A stretch of 64,000 nt of DNA, from the NCBI GenBank assembly GCA_001466705.2, contig LATX02000144.1:372001-436000 (forward strand), written 5' to 3'. How positions within the stretch are numbered: position 1 is the first letter of the stretch; each line of letters opens with the position of its first letter. Of the stretch, positions 42,110 through 57,354 are shown in pieces. The notes under the pieces were generated by a model. The model was given only the letters and a program-made list of their open reading frames with translations, was not told the origin of the DNA and did not search any database. A program made the translations under genes and the position numbers. Source of the stretch: Moniliophthora roreri. Taxonomy: Eukaryota > Basidiomycota > Agaricomycetes > Agaricales > Marasmiaceae.

Positions 42110-43304
42110 CTAATACACAAAACTCCGCGTAATCACACCCCAGGCCTTCCCAGCAGTAACCTCCTTCAACCACTCTCTCCACCTCTCATTTATCAACCCA
42201 TACACATAATCCACCCACCTCCCAACTTCACTGACCCACCAAAACCGCTCACCCAGGTTCATCAACACCATCAGATAATAAAAAAGAATCATTAACGCCC
42301 TCTGCCTCTTCTCATTCAACAACCCCAGAAACCTCTCTCCCAACAGTGCTGGCCAAAAAACGAGACTCCTCGCTTCGAGTCCCGTCTGAGTGAGTGAATA
42401 TGCGACACATAACCCATGTACCGCAGTTCGGTAGGCTTCCTTGATATCTGGATCATCTAGTTCCTCCAAATCGAGATTCGTTGAGGTGTCATATAGGTGG
42501 CGTAAAGGCGCAAGGAAGCCAGTATTCGAACCGCGGGCAAAAACTGCAGCTGACTCCGGTCGCCTCAAGTGACGACTCAGCCAGGGATCTGCGTAAACAA
42601 ACTGCTTCAGCGGAGACCAGGCATTATGCAGCAAAGTCACCAGCGAGAAAATACTCTCCGGTGACGACGATGGCGAAGACAGCGACGAAGAAATGGTGTA
42701 GAGTAATAAGCTGCCTACAGTCATGAAGTCCACTTCTGGGTTCAAAGACGGACTGAGAAAAAGCCCTATGGCTGCTTTCCGATGTGCGGATGCTCGGGCG
42801 ACCCAATTTTGCGAACTAGGGCTCGAGCTGGGCTCGTGGAGTCGTCCCAGGTGAAGCGCTGTAAGCGCTAGTGTGGCATGCATACAAACTGGGTTGCTGA
42901 ATAATAATTGAGGCAGGTGGGAGGTGGATGCTGCCACAAATATAGGATCTGTGCATAAAGAAGGGGCAGTCACGTCGATGAAATGCTGGAGTATTTGGAG
43001 GGAAGTGGCATCTATAGTGAAGGACGAGGGTAATGGCGGTGTGAGGGGCTTATATAGCGCTGATTCTTGCTGCTTGTGTTCGATTTTGGGTCTTTGTACG
43101 CAAACAAGGTTACGTCGATAGCATCTTTTGCAGATCGGTTCTGCTTCATCGCACTGGTAGGTACATGCCAAAGTAAGCGAAGATAAATTAGTAGCCGATG
43201 TTGCTTACTTTGATCTTCCTCTTCCTACATGTTAGACACCCAGTCCTAGACTTGGTATGAAATCGAATAATCCCTTCAAAAGTAGCCGCACCTCTCGTGG
43301 ACAT
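42110..43304 (-). CDS. Zn2Cys6 transcription factor, copy F
   Basis: Exon 1 from 43304 gives a zinc-cluster half TGCLTCRKRKIK. An intron follows, then CDEAEPICKRCYRRNLVC in exon 2 (open from about 43150 to 42110). The middle region is complete (ALTALHLGRLHEPSSSPSSQ, WVDYVYGLINERWREWLKEV) and ends VITRSFVY. It lacks a few residues present in copy E after DPWL but has no stop or frame break. About 380 residues, nuclear DNA-binding regulator, target unknown. Confidence 0.82.
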
Positions 43305-45457
43305 GGTGGTTCAACGTTCAGATTTGGTGTTCTGGTCCCGAAGCTCGGCTGCGAATCAATGAGGATGACACGAATGACAAATAACATACTTTATATAATG
43401 ATAACTGGGGTCCGTGTGAGACGGTTGAAGTTGTCTATGCGAATCGCACTAAGTACTAAGTCAGGATTTTGGAAGATGACGCACTTCATAGGCACTGCCC
43501 AATGCACGAGAGCCTGGTCTTGCAATCTGCAGTTAGTGCTATGGGTCGGCAGTAGTAGTGCGTCTCAGCGTGCCTGCAAGTGAGCCAAGTAAGTACGCCA
43601 ACGAACACGAGGCATATCACGGGAAAGGATTGGTTTTATCGGATAAAAGCAAGTTACGGATTTGAGGTAATAAAAATGATCTAATTGCGATAGAGATGAC
43701 ATACTGCATAGGTATGACACAACAACCAGACTGAAATAGAAGCAAGCACCGCTTGTGCCCCTTCAACGTGGCTGTCCATAACATCGTCAAGTAGGGCAGA
43801 CCACAGACCTCACACCCTGTTTCGTAATCTGCGTCTCGATAGGTATAGCAGCCGTGTAGGAGAACAAATCCGGGCAACCTTAGGCGTTGGTGCAGAGAGT
43901 GGTGAGTACGTCTGGACGAAGAACTGTGAAGAGCTATGAATGAAATGCGGAGAAGAGGGACCGAAGAGACGTACACAATCCATAGCAATCTACTCGTGCG
44001 CCCACAACAAAGGACACGATTTTCTTTTTGCCGCTTTCAAGGGGCGAGGCGCAGTTTAACTGTGATGTGACACCTTATTTTCCGGTCTGGTTTCAGGTCC
44101 GAAGGAATACAAGTATGGAGAGAAAGAGGCAACCTTGACGCGGTGACCAAGCGCATTCGCCCATGCCTTGACGGATTCATCATATTTAATTCATGGCATT
44201 TTTGCCAATCATGCCGTCGTCAAAGCTAAAGCTGGAACGCATTAGTCAGAGTGAGTGAGGTGAATGTGAGCATGGCATACCCCCGACCTATTCATATGAT
44301 CCGGTTAGGAACGGCAGAAACACGAAGGAAACGCCACGGAATGTTGGTTCACAAGAACTCCGGTACAGTTAACTGGAATACGATTTCCGCCTCCTGGAAA
44401 CTTCCGGCGTGAGGTTGAGAGGGAGAAGTTCAGGTCATGCCTTAAATCCCGTTTATCGTGAGTTCTAACATAGGTGAACTGGGATATAACTTTGAGCACG
44501 CGTTCGAGGATGGAGTTCGTCGAGACTTACTGAGAAACTTGAATGCACTTGAATGCCCCATGGTCGAGCGTTTTGTCTACCACACGGGTCGTGTAGTTGA
44601 TATTGGGGGATACTTTGCACGCGGCACGTCAGGCCGGAAAATAAAGGAGCAAAGTTGAACGTACGAATACATCCATTGCTGCCGCAACCCTCGACTGTTG
44701 GACTCTGCATGAGGTAGACGGTAACCCTGCGCGAGGCAACAATCATTAAGGTTCCACACGCCCCACCAAAAGTAATCGGAGTTATTTCCGGTCACTTGGT
44801 AGCCTAATACCCTCAAACCGTCGACGTACCAAGAGTATCCCGAACGTCATCTACCCACTTGTGCTCGAGGGACACTACTCTTTCCACGAGGTTTTTGAGA
44901 CCTACGGTAGCAGCAGTACCCAGATCACCAGAGTAAGTTGAAACAAGGGTATCAATTAATGAATGCCGAAGATCTTTCCTAGGAGATACCTTTAGTTCAA
45001 CGCGACCCGAAAGTACCATCGAAAGTAGTACCCACCTGAGAATGGAGAACAAAGATCTAGTTTTGGCGTTGACCATGATAGTCCCAGAGGCGACAGATCG
45101 AACTTTTGACTCGGGAAGCTGTCAAGACTTGTCTTCGCTTTCCTTGCTTAGAATATTCTTCAGTCGGTGACCCTTTCCTTAAACATTTCACTGTGATTAT
45201 AAGTCCAGAACTGAATAGCATAGTCCAAGAAGTAAACTTCAGAGCAGACCGAGTACAGCTAGTGAGATAAGGCGGTGGAAGAAGCGCGGAAAATAAGGTT
45301 GCTTGCCCTTATTTGGCCCTTAAGCCAAATTTGACCTGGCAAAATAACCAGTCTGCTTCCAACTTCGGGTTACCCACCACCGTCGTTGTCCTCGCCCTCA
45401 CCGCCGCCGTCGCCGTCTCAATCGTTTTCTTCTTTCCTTTCAACACTACTTAGCACA
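43305..45457. other. intergenic region with duplicated regulator flank
   Basis: 43620-43900 and 44090-44270 resemble the flanks of copies A/D (22690-22840 inverted, 36375-36560). No intact gene recognised. The septin promoter should be in the last few hundred bases. Confidence 0.4.
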
Positions 45458-46714
45458 ATGTCCGACTCACAAGAAGAAATCATGGCTCAGTCCTACGTCG
45501 GTTTCGACAGCATCACCAAGCAAATTGAGCACAAATTGCTCAAGAGGGGGTTTCAGTTCAATGCTATCGTCGTTGGTGAGCACTGGGCTATTCTCTGGTG
45601 TTTTCTGAGGCTTTTTACTAACACGAGTCATTTTGTTCTTTAGGCCAGACTGGACTAGGAAAATCAACGCTCATAAACACCATCTTCGCCTCGCATCTTA
45701 TGGACAGCAAGGGCCGTTTCATGTCTGACGAACCTGTCAGGCAGACTACGGAGATTCAGGTCGTATCGCATGGTACGTGGCAGCTCGTGATTCTAGCTTT
45801 AAACTTTTCCAGTCAACACGTCATGTAGTCATTGTCGAAAACGGTGTTAAGCTTCGTCTTAACATTGTCGATACGCCTGGGTACGGCGACCAAGTCAACA
45901 ATGAGGGATGGTATGTGCCAAAACTATATTCGCAGTATCATGTGTCTAATTGCTGTCTGGCAGCTGGGACCCTATTATGAAATACATCAAAGACCAGCAT
46001 TCATCGTACCTTCGCAAAGAACTCACTGCTCAGCGTGACAGATACATCCAAGATACCCGTATTCACTGCTGCCTCTACTTTATCAACCCCACAGGTCACT
46101 CACTTCGTCCTATCGACGTGATTGTCATGAAAAAGTTGGCTGAAGTTGTTAACGTTGTACCTGTCATTGCGAAGGCTGACACGTTGACAATTGAGGAGAG
46201 GGAGTCATTCAAGGAGAAGGTGCGACTTACGGCCTGTGGTTCTTTTTTCGGGTACAAGGCTAATGAAAATGACTGCGCCGCGTGTAGATTCGGGAAGAGC
46301 TGGTGTACCACAACATCCGACTGTATCCATTTGACAAGGAAGAAGACGACGAGGAGGAAGTTCGTCTGAACGAGTCGATTAGGGTGAGTGGTTGTTCTTT
46401 AGCACTAGTGCTACCTTCTTCCCAAACTAACACTTTCGTTCTCCTCATAGGACATCATCCCATTCGCCGTCGTCGGATCCGAACAAAACGTCATCATCGA
46501 CGGCAGGTCTGTTCGGGGACGAAAGAACCGCTGGGGTGTCGTCAACGTCGAGGATCCCAACCACTGCGAGTTTACGGATTTGCGAAACTTCCTCACTAGG
46601 ACACATCTTCAAGACTTGATTGAGACGACGGCTCAAATCCATTATGAGGCCTTCCGTTCCAAACAGTTGTTGGCGCTGAAGGATAACGTGCCTAGGACTC
46701 AACAGAGCCAGTAG
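45458..46714 (+). CDS. CDC10: septin, CDC10 class
   Basis: Six exons with five short introns (first at 45576-45643). The start is ATG 45458 (MSDSQEEIMAQSYVGFDSIT). The GTPase motifs are complete: G1 GQTGLGKST, G3 DTPGYGD, G4 AKAD, plus the septin unique element near the C-terminus (GVVNVEDPNHCEFTDLRNFL). The protein is about 316 residues and ends LLALKDNVPRTQQSQ without a C-terminal coiled coil, which is typical of the Cdc10 group. It assembles with other septins into filaments at the septum and growing hyphae. The intron before DIIPFAVVG splits ATT AGG and joins cleanly. Confidence 0.93.
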
Positions 46715-47245
46715 ATGGATTCGGCTTGGTTTTTCCGTTGGTTCAGTTTCTTTTACCAAAACTTCTTTGTATACCCTGTTCAGCAAGATCTGGAATACCT
46801 CCTTTATTTCCCCTTTTTCCCCCTTTCCTCTCACATCCACCTGTTACTTCGTCGTTGTATTGAAAGGAGGTATTACTTGGATCGAACTATGACACTCTTT
46901 TTTCTTGTCTCTTTTCATTTCTTCTGTCTGTCCTTTTACGTCGCTTGAACACTTCTCGGTGGATACGTACGTATACTCGAATATATAGTCTTTGCTGGAG
47001 ACATTGTATAGTCGATGGTATAAATCAGCTGTGATACACATTAGAGTGAGTATAATACAGTGTGATGATACGACAGAGGATAGGGTATAAACAAGGGTAT
47101 AAACAAGTGTGGAAACACAGCTTTAAGGTGATATAGCAGCAAACCTATGGCGTATTAGATCTCGAACCAGAAACCCAAAACCAGTCTGGGGGTCATGTCT
47201 AAGCAATAGAGTTCACCTTCCTCGCATTATGAACGGCTGTAACCT
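46715..47245. other. septin 3' region
   Basis: 3' untranslated and intergenic sequence between two convergent genes. Nothing further recognised. Confidence 0.5.
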
Positions 47246-47635
47246 TCACACCACGGGGTCTTTCTCCCTCAAAGTATCATATGCACCCGGAAAATATGCA
47301 GCCAATGGTTCGGGTATTGCAGGAACGAGGGCTGGTGTCGTCTTGAGGTCAGCTCGTTGTTTCCTTGAGTCTGACTGCAAAAACAGCCATGTCAATATCC
47401 GACGACGATAAAACAAGGAAGAAAAGAAGCTTGCCTTGGATTTAGTACCACCAGAAAGCTTCCCGTACTCAGCTATCGATGCATTCCATCTCCTATGAAT
47501 GATCCAGTAGATGAGGAAGACGAGAGTTATAACGAAGATGATGGCGACAGTGATTATGTAGATTTCGTCCCGTTTGAGGGTGTCCCCGTTGGAAGGAGCG
47601 GGGATGAGCGTGGACGTAGGCATGGTAGGTGGCAT
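47246..47635 (-). CDS. small single-pass membrane protein, uncharacterised
   Basis: From ATG 47635 the protein reads MPPTMPTSTLIPAPSNGDTL, then KRDEIYIITVAIIFVITLVF (one clear transmembrane segment) and RRWNASIAEYGKLSGGTKSK, ending PLAAYFPGAYDTLREKDPVV. A 60-bp stretch starting GCAAGCTTC and ending TTTTTGCAG could be a GC-AG intron; removing or keeping it preserves the frame. Length is 109 or 129 residues. No family recognised. It is convergent with the septin. Confidence 0.5.
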   Translation of the reverse strand: MPPTMPTSTLIPAPSNGDTLKRDEIYIITVAIIFVITLVFLIYWIIHRRWNASIAEYGKLSGGTKSKASFFSSLFYRRRILTWLFLQSDSRKQRADLKTTPALVPAIPEPLAAYFPGAYDTLREKDPVV

Positions 47636-47707
47636 GTTTGGGAGATTGAAAAAGAAGGTGAAGAGAGTGCCGAGACTCAGAAGTAAAGGAGAGAATTTAC
47701 TCGTCAA

Positions 47708-48988
47708 GAAGACGATTTGAGGCGTTGAGGTGATGAATACTGCTAGAAAGGCAACCAGCTGCAGTCCATTTTATCTTGCAGATTCCAGGATCAGATTTCT
47801 TGCGTTTTGAGTGAGACCTGTGAGGGTGTGAAGGCAACCGAGTCGCACGGTTATGGTTTGCATGATTGTTTCCACCACGGTCACTTGCGTTTCAGACACA
47901 GCTGCCACAGGCCGATGGTACGCTCAGTGTAAGACTTCAAGTTGGCCTGCTTCCGAGCCTCATCTTTCGCCTTCGACCGCTTCACAGGTTCCTCGGGATG
48001 CCATGATCAGAACGCCGTGTTCGAGAAGATTCTTGCGACCAATTGAACCATTGTCTGTGTTAGGTCTTCAGAGTCCTCGTTTAGAAATGCCATGACTCCT
48101 AAAATGACTCCTTTCTCAGCAGCCCGGAACTACAAGGCAACGCACTATTTAGAGGCCGTCAGTGAGCCTTAATAATTAATAAAGATTACGCCTGCGTTCT
48201 GAGGTCAGGACTTGTCTAGGACGGAGAGTCTAATACATACATCCATGTGAACTGCCCTGGCTGATAAGCTGGAGTGTATTATTACAAGCGCAAGTATCCC
48301 ATCCGAGTTTCCGCCGCTTCTCTGACGCCACCACTGACTTCGGCATGTAGAATTACTGTTCTCCGAGTGGCTCAGGACCTTCCATGACCCTCCATATCGC
48401 CCACTACGGCGAGGGCAGCCCGTTTTGAATCGCGAGGTGAAGTGTCTTCTAAATGACGGTGATATGCTTCTAGACGACATTTTGTTCTTGGTATTTTTCC
48501 AGGACCCCGCCCGCATCCGCTCAACTTTGCACCGGTGGACGAGTCGAGCAGTAGCTTCCGTCGGGACTGCCTCTTGGCTGGCTTACGGTTCCTTGGTCAC
48601 CAAAAATACTCACGGTTCCGTCGCTCACTGCACGGCCAGGCTAGAGCCTGCCATTTATTCTATTTTATCTGGAGCCGATGCTTCCAATCATTCAACACTG
48701 AAGCGACTCCGAGTTCAAAACAGGCACTCGTCATCCATCAATTCAATCCTCTAACACGGAACCATGGTCTCCGTTTAGTCGTGTCAAGTAATGAAGCAAC
48801 CCATCGTGAGCATTCCAAACCGAGGTCACCTTGTCCACCGGAGCTCACACGTCGGACAACGCTGCCCTCCTCTCGACGCCCTTTATAAAGTGAAGAAAAA
48901 TACGCATTATTCCTCAGGTTCCTGTACCGACATCCACTTCTAGCTCATCTACTCCAGCTTTCTTCACTCGTCTTCTTCTACCGCTACG
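47708..48988. other. intergenic region with an old repeat
   Basis: 48380-48870 shares short stretches with 54780-55130 (GGTGAGGGCAGCCCG-type, CTCACACGTC-GACAACGCTG), possibly relics related to GH3 sequence. TTTATAAAG around 48880 is a plausible TATA box for the next gene. Confidence 0.35.
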
Positions 48989-49543
48989 ATGCAATTCAAA
49001 CTCGCCACCGTCCTCGCATTTGTCGCCGCCGCCAGCGCCTCCCCTGCACTGGTCAAGAAGGCTGCCCTCGATGTCTGGAGCCCCAGGATCATCTCTCCTG
49101 ACGCGACTACCGTCTGGACTGTTGGAAGTACTGTCAACGTTACTTGGTACGCGTCACTTTCTTCTTGGGCACGCCCTCCGTTTGCTGACGAGGTCTTAGG
49201 GACACCTCTGATGCGCCAGAGAACATCTCCAACCGTCCCTCTGTCACCTTGAACAAGGCTCGTCTCATTGGTAGCGGTACGTGGTCGCAGCAGTAATTCT
49301 TATTCCGAGTCTGACACATTTACAACAGCGGGTATCCTGGCACCTTTGGACAGCTTTGACCTCCGTGCTGGATTTGTCGAGGTGACTGTCCCAATAGTCC
49401 CTGCTGGTAACGACTACTCTATCACTTGTAAGTACCCTTTCGTGTGTGCGTGCTCACCGTCTTCTGAGATTCTAACTGTCTGTGGTCTAGTATTCGGTGA
49501 CTCTGGAAACACCAGCCCCGACTTTTCCATTGTTCCTGCTTAA
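48989..49543 (+). CDS. secreted Kre9/KNH-like Ser-Thr-rich protein
   Basis: Four exons join in frame. A signal peptide (MQFKLATVLAFVAAASASPA) is followed by LDVWSPRIISPDATTVWTVG, STVNVTWDTSDAPENISNRP, LDSFDLRAGFVEVTVP and YSITLFGDSGNTSPDFSIVP with a final Ala. The W.VG..V.V.W ... VP..DY.I.LFGDSGN..P.F.I pattern is the Kre9/Knh1-type Ig-like module of fungal cell-wall proteins. The protein is short, about 120 residues, and lacks the Ser-rich tail and GPI signal many members have, so it is probably released. A TATA-like box and a pyrimidine-rich leader precede the ATG. Confidence 0.85.
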
Positions 49544-50240
49544 ATGAACTCGATGGACTCTTCAAATCTTGAAAAGGACTCTATGGACTTTTTGATGACT
49601 CTTGATGTAATACACGTTGATACTTGAATGAACTTTTTACGACAAGTTTCTGCGGGAGTCGTTCGACAAGCAGTGATTAGCACGAGCTCGGCCATCGTCC
49701 GGAAGCTGTCATTGCGAAGCCTTTTCTCGCTTTCTAATGTGGGGGAACTGTGTATGAATATTCAGAGATTAACGATCACCTCGACGCCGGAACAGGACTG
49801 CAGGAAAATCTGTTCTTCAAGTTGGCACTATTAGGACTCGAATTTATGCCGACAAGCCCGAGAGGTTTTCTTGCAGACATGGTCATTGGTTCCATGGAGA
49901 ATGGGCAGATAGTATGAATGCTAGTGCGTTTTCTCTAGTTGTGGAGCCGGAGAAAGGTTATACGGTGGTAATTTAAGCTCCGGAACGGCGGCTTCACTAG
50001 AAATGGTTCAAACCCTTGGTAAAATAAGCAGCAGCGCGTTAGGGTAGATGAATAAGAATGGTGTATTTGGCTCGTGCGACAGGTCAAGGTATGGTCTAAG
50101 CATAAAAAATGGTGAAACTGGTATCAGAATCCAAAAAAAGGATGATAGAAATGGCTATATTTTAGTATTCATTAATCCTACTGTCATTAGTACACTTCCA
50201 ATCTATTTTAGATGTCACATCTCTATAGGTGCGTCCAGAC
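49544..50240. other. intergenic region
   Basis: No gene recognised between the KNH-like gene and the 3' end of the OYE gene. Confidence 0.5.
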
Positions 50241-53045
<2,805 letters not shown>

Positions 53046-54259
53046 ATGAACCACCATGTCCACGACCAGACTACTCGCGGGATCATGCGATTTCACACCA
53101 AGTCTAAGAATGGCTGTCTAACATGTCGGAAGAGACATATCAAAGTAAGTGGGCGTCATGAACTGCTATTCCCATTACCCGGCTCACTGTTTTGGCATAT
53201 GTCTACCAGTGCGATGAAGGAGTGCCGATCTGCAAAAACTGCCATCGACGCGAACTTGTTTGCGTACAAAGGCCTACGAATAAAGGCGAGCAGCAGCAAC
53301 AGCAACAAGAATCAGTGCTTTATAAAACCCCCACGGCGCCCACACCCTCGTCCTTCACCATAGATACCACTTCCCTCGAAATATTCCACCATTTCATCAC
53401 CACAACTTGCCACTCTTATCGCTCTAATCCTGCATTTTTGGCTGAATCCATCACTTTGACTCAAACATTGTTCAGCAACCCAGTTTGCATGCACGCCACG
53501 TTAGCGTTTACGGCGATTCACCTGGCTCGACTTTATGAGCCCAGCTCGAGCTCGAGCTCGCAAACTTGGATCATCCGTGCGTCTGCGCATCGGAAGGCAG
53601 CGACAAAGCTTATCCCTAGTCAGCCTTTGAAACCTGGCGCACACTTCATCACCGTAGGGTGCTTATCACTATACGCCATTTCTTCGTCGCTATCTTCGTC
53701 CTCATCGTCGCTGGACAGTATCTTCTCATTGATAACGTCGTTGCATAATGTCTGCTCTCCGCTGAAGCAGTTTGTGTACGCAGATCCCTATTTAAAAAAC
53801 CTGACCTCTAGGCGACCAGAGTCCTTGGCTGCAGCTTCGAAGACTGCCTTTCTTGCGCCTTTACATCACCTGTACGACACCTCTATGGATCTCAACTTGG
53901 ATCTAGAGGAACTAGACGATCCAGATATTAGAGAGGCATACCGGACTGCGGTCCTTGGATTATGTGTTGCATACTTACTCAGTCAGACGGGGCAAGAAGG
54001 GAGGAGTGCGCTTTTTTGGCCGACACTGATTGAAAAGAGGTTCCTAGAGTTGTTGAACGAGAGGAGGCAGAGGGCGTTAGTTATTCTTTATTATTATCTG
54101 ATGATGCTGAGGAATTTGAGTGGGCGGTGTTGGTGGGTCAGTGAGGTTGGGAGGTGGGTGGACTATATGTATGGGTTAATAGACGAGAGGTGGAGGGAGT
54201 GGTTGAAGGAGGTTACTGCTGAGAGGGCTTGGGGTGTGGTTACGGGCTCTGCGTATTAG
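53046..54259 (+). CDS. Zn2Cys6 transcription factor, copy G
   Basis: Exon 1 is 53046-53144 (MNHHVHDQTTRGIMRFHTKS then KNGCLTCRKRHIK) and exon 2 is 53210-54259, starting CDEGVPICKNCHRRELVC. The position homologous to the start of the other copies (ATGTCC at 53056) is out of frame here because of an indel and would stop after about 22 codons. An ATG ten bases upstream is in frame and probably replaces it. The middle region is intact (TAIHLARLYEPSSSSSSQTW, RRQRALVILYYYLMMLRNLS) and ends GVVTGSAY. About 382 residues with a Gln run in the linker. Confidence 0.8.
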
Positions 54260-55129
54260 CCAGCTCATGCACGCATTACTCGTCGCAGAGAAGAACTTGA
54301 ATGAGTATCTATTTAATTTTTTGGGATTTCCAGTCGTACTTACATATTCCACTCGCATTAACTTTGGGCTTACAGTCTGGGCTAGCATTCACTTATCAGC
54401 GTATGGATTGCTTTAATAAATAACAAAGGCGCAGTATATGGTATGGGGGCTCGCGATCCACAAGGAGCGTTAGAGACAGAAACAGACCAAAAACGATGAG
54501 AGGGATGGAATATATGTGATGGGCGCTATACCAGTGCTTAGTACGCCTCGTTCCTACGGCGAAAATTTCAGCACAATCACCGTTCTTTGGCAAGTCCTAA
54601 GGCACCGAGAACACATTGCAAAGTTCCTGTATCAAATTCTTTACGGGCTGCTAGGATCGAGGCGTTAGAAGCGGTACCTAGTTCGAGGATCCTTGAATCT
54701 CCTTTCACTGGTAAGTACCTGCGAGAATGACCGAGCCATGAACCAAATTATCACCGTCCCGATCCGACTATTAGCCCAGGACCTTCCTCCTCAACATTCA
54801 CATATCACTCTATACGGTGAGGGCAGCCCGTCTTGGATTGCAAGCCAGGAATCCGTTCATGCTGTCACGTCGATGGCCCAAACAGTAGCACTCGTTCGAG
54901 CAGTCGTCTGATCATCAAAACTTACCAGGCTCACAGAGCCGTTTCATCTGGAGCTGCCGAGGCTTCCAAATTCAATTTCAATCATTCAGCTCCCGCCGCC
55001 CACATCATTTTAAATATCACGAAGTGGGTGGGAACGAGCCTATTGGTATCCGATGGATTTTAAGACATCCTATACCAACAGGCGTTTTCTCACTGAGGCA
55101 CTCACACGTCAGACAACGCTGCACCTGGC
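54260..55129. other. intergenic region
   Basis: 54780-55130 resembles 48380-48870. No gene recognised. Confidence 0.35.
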
Positions 55130-55300
55130 GAGACCAAAACCGTGACTATCAGCATCCTCTTGTCGAGGTGTGATGCTTCAATCTGGGACACCGAGGCTCA
55201 GGGATGGCGGAAGCCGGGTGGCGAGATTGGTGTCACGGTCGGAAGGAGCTCTAGGGACGGAAATTTGGTTGGGGAACTTCCCGCGCGAAAAGTCTGACGT
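55130..55300 (+). pseudogene. GH3 beta-glucosidase C-terminal relic, copy 3
   Basis: Plus-strand translation gives VTISILLSRCDASIWDTEAQ and GEIGVTVGRSSRDGNLVGEL, matching the last exon of the intact GH3 gene (VSILLSRYDLSIWD, GEIGITIGRSSRDG). Only this end is present, next to the carboxylesterase. Confidence 0.75.
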
Positions 55301-55441
55301 CGTGGACAATTCAACGGTATATGACATGACCTTGAACGTCGATTTGAATAGCATGTCATCCTAAACTCCATGCAATCTACATTGAATAGATTCTTACATA
55401 CTCCCAAGAGTGCCAACTAATCTTAATGTCATTTTGCCCAG

Positions 55442-57354
55442 TCAGTACTGCAATTGCTTTACCGTGTCAGGACTATTCAAGAATGCACATCTCTCCACCA
55501 ATCTCTGCCTGGCAACAGCTGCCGTTGCACCCTCTCCTTCCAGACTCGTTAAACCGGAATTCGGGCCTCCAATCACATAGACACTCCTCGTACTGGCGTT
55601 ACCAGCACCGTAGCCCGGCTTCCAGTCCTCCAGTGTCTCCTTCCCATCCAAACTCGGTCTCCCACTGCTAGCAAAGCTACTCCACGATCTCGATTCTAGC
55701 TTCTGCAACTCTATATCGCCTTTCGTAGGATGTATGTCCCCAGTAACGTTATACGCCCCAAAGTTCGCAAATACATATGGCAAGTCCGACGAATGTGAAA
55801 CGCCACGACCGGGGAAACCGACGTTCGAGAAGTAACCAGACAAAATGGTCTGATTCTGGATGTAATAGTAAACCTGAGGTACTTCATCGTCTGCGGTGTA
55901 CTTTATCGCCATAGCGTCGCCAAGGTAGAGTGATGGACATGTAATAAAAATGTCCCGGAATATTTGAGCGGTGCGATAGAATTCGGAAGAGAGATTCGCG
56001 GAAGGGTTGGCGGAAAAGTCGGCTGAGGGGTAAAGTGATAGGATAATACGGACCGAGTCGTTGGTCAGCCCACCAAAGCCGGACTGTATAAAGTCCAAGG
56101 TATCTGATGGTTTTTGGATGGTCTCGGGTGTGGAAAGTGTCAAATCGTCCTCAGTCCAGCCGATAATGACAGGGATCTTGGGAAAGAGTCCTTGGCGAAC
56201 CAGCTCCGATGATGTGAGAGGAAGGAAGTCGCCATCGACGACTGGCGAGTATATGCCCGAACTACCCAGAGCCGAGGTATATTGTGCGATGGTAAAATTC
56301 AATAGAGCCTCGAATGGCAAAGCCCTCAAACAGGCGAGGGTCTCGTTTGACTGCGGGTTACCGAAAGTGTCGCAGCCAGTGAGCTTCGCTACCTCATTGT
56401 AAGTGGTAATTGAAGCGTTGCTAGCACTCAGCGGCTCGAGGGCAGTAGATTCCATGATGCCAGCGTGAAAGGGAATCGGTCTGGTTCCGCCGTATGCAAG
56501 AATCTGCATTCCTACGCTAAATCCTTGGTGGATGCGTTAGACCATTCGGACGGTAAGGGTCTGAAAAACATGCTCACCTCCCGAGCTGTATCCAAAGATG
56601 GTGACTTGATCAGGATCACCTCCAAAGAGCTCGATGTTCTCCTGGACCCATTCCAAGGCTAATCGTTGATCTCTAAATCCAACGTTTAGAGAGTTGTTCT
56701 CTTTGAGAGCTTCTGAGACTGCGAAACCAAATACTGGTGTATCGATCGATGAGGACCTTGGTTTAAAGGACAGGAAGAGAGTAAGGACACTCACTGTTCA
56801 GACGATAATTCATTGCTACAAAAATGACGGGCATCCCGTTCTTGACTGACTGCTGAATCAGGCCTTCCGGTTCGTGCCTGGGGTCGTTTATATTCCCGAT
56901 GTATAAGCTCCCTACAAAGTCAATCAGTATGCCTAGATGCAGCCGTTCTGCGTGGTCACTAACCTCCATATATTCATACCATAACTGGCAGCCTATCTCC
57001 TGCCCGGGCGCCTTTCGGTCGTGCCACCTTCAGTTTCAGGCAATCCTCGCTTTGATTTGGTGCCGCTCTGACAATGCTGAGGTTGGACGATGCCTGCGGG
57101 CAGACAGGTCCGTAGGTGCTGGCATTGTAAGTTGAGACATTCAGCGGAAAGACGTAGGGCTCGGGAGGTGAGAAGCGTCTTCCTCCGCTTGTATCTCGGC
57201 CATACGGGATGTTAAGAAATTTCTCAACACCATCGACAAGCAGGCCGTGGTAGGTAACATTCTGCTGTGGATTGAATGCTGTTGGGACCGAGGAAGCAGT
57301 GCAGTACGGTAGGGTAATTAGAAAGGCAAGGGTAATTGCTGGCCAGCGACTCAT
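55442..57354 (-). CDS. secreted type-B carboxylesterase/lipase with an in-frame TGA
   Basis: Signal peptide [20 protein letters not shown], then [38 protein letters not shown], and later exons [38 protein letters not shown] (GxSxG, catalytic Ser), [14 protein letters not shown], and [13 protein letters not shown] (catalytic His). It ends [10 protein letters not shown]. About 560 residues. At the oxyanion-hole motif, expected VMVWIYGGS, the Trp codon is TGA (56974-56976). I found no splice alternative that skips it and keeps frame, so this allele is truncated or the base is wrong. Everything else is intact, including the following intron. Confidence 0.85.

Noticed and set aside
45386..45457. 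N-terminal Pro/Ser extension of the septin
   Set aside because: It would need a TTG start; the ATG at 45458 fits the septin N-terminus.
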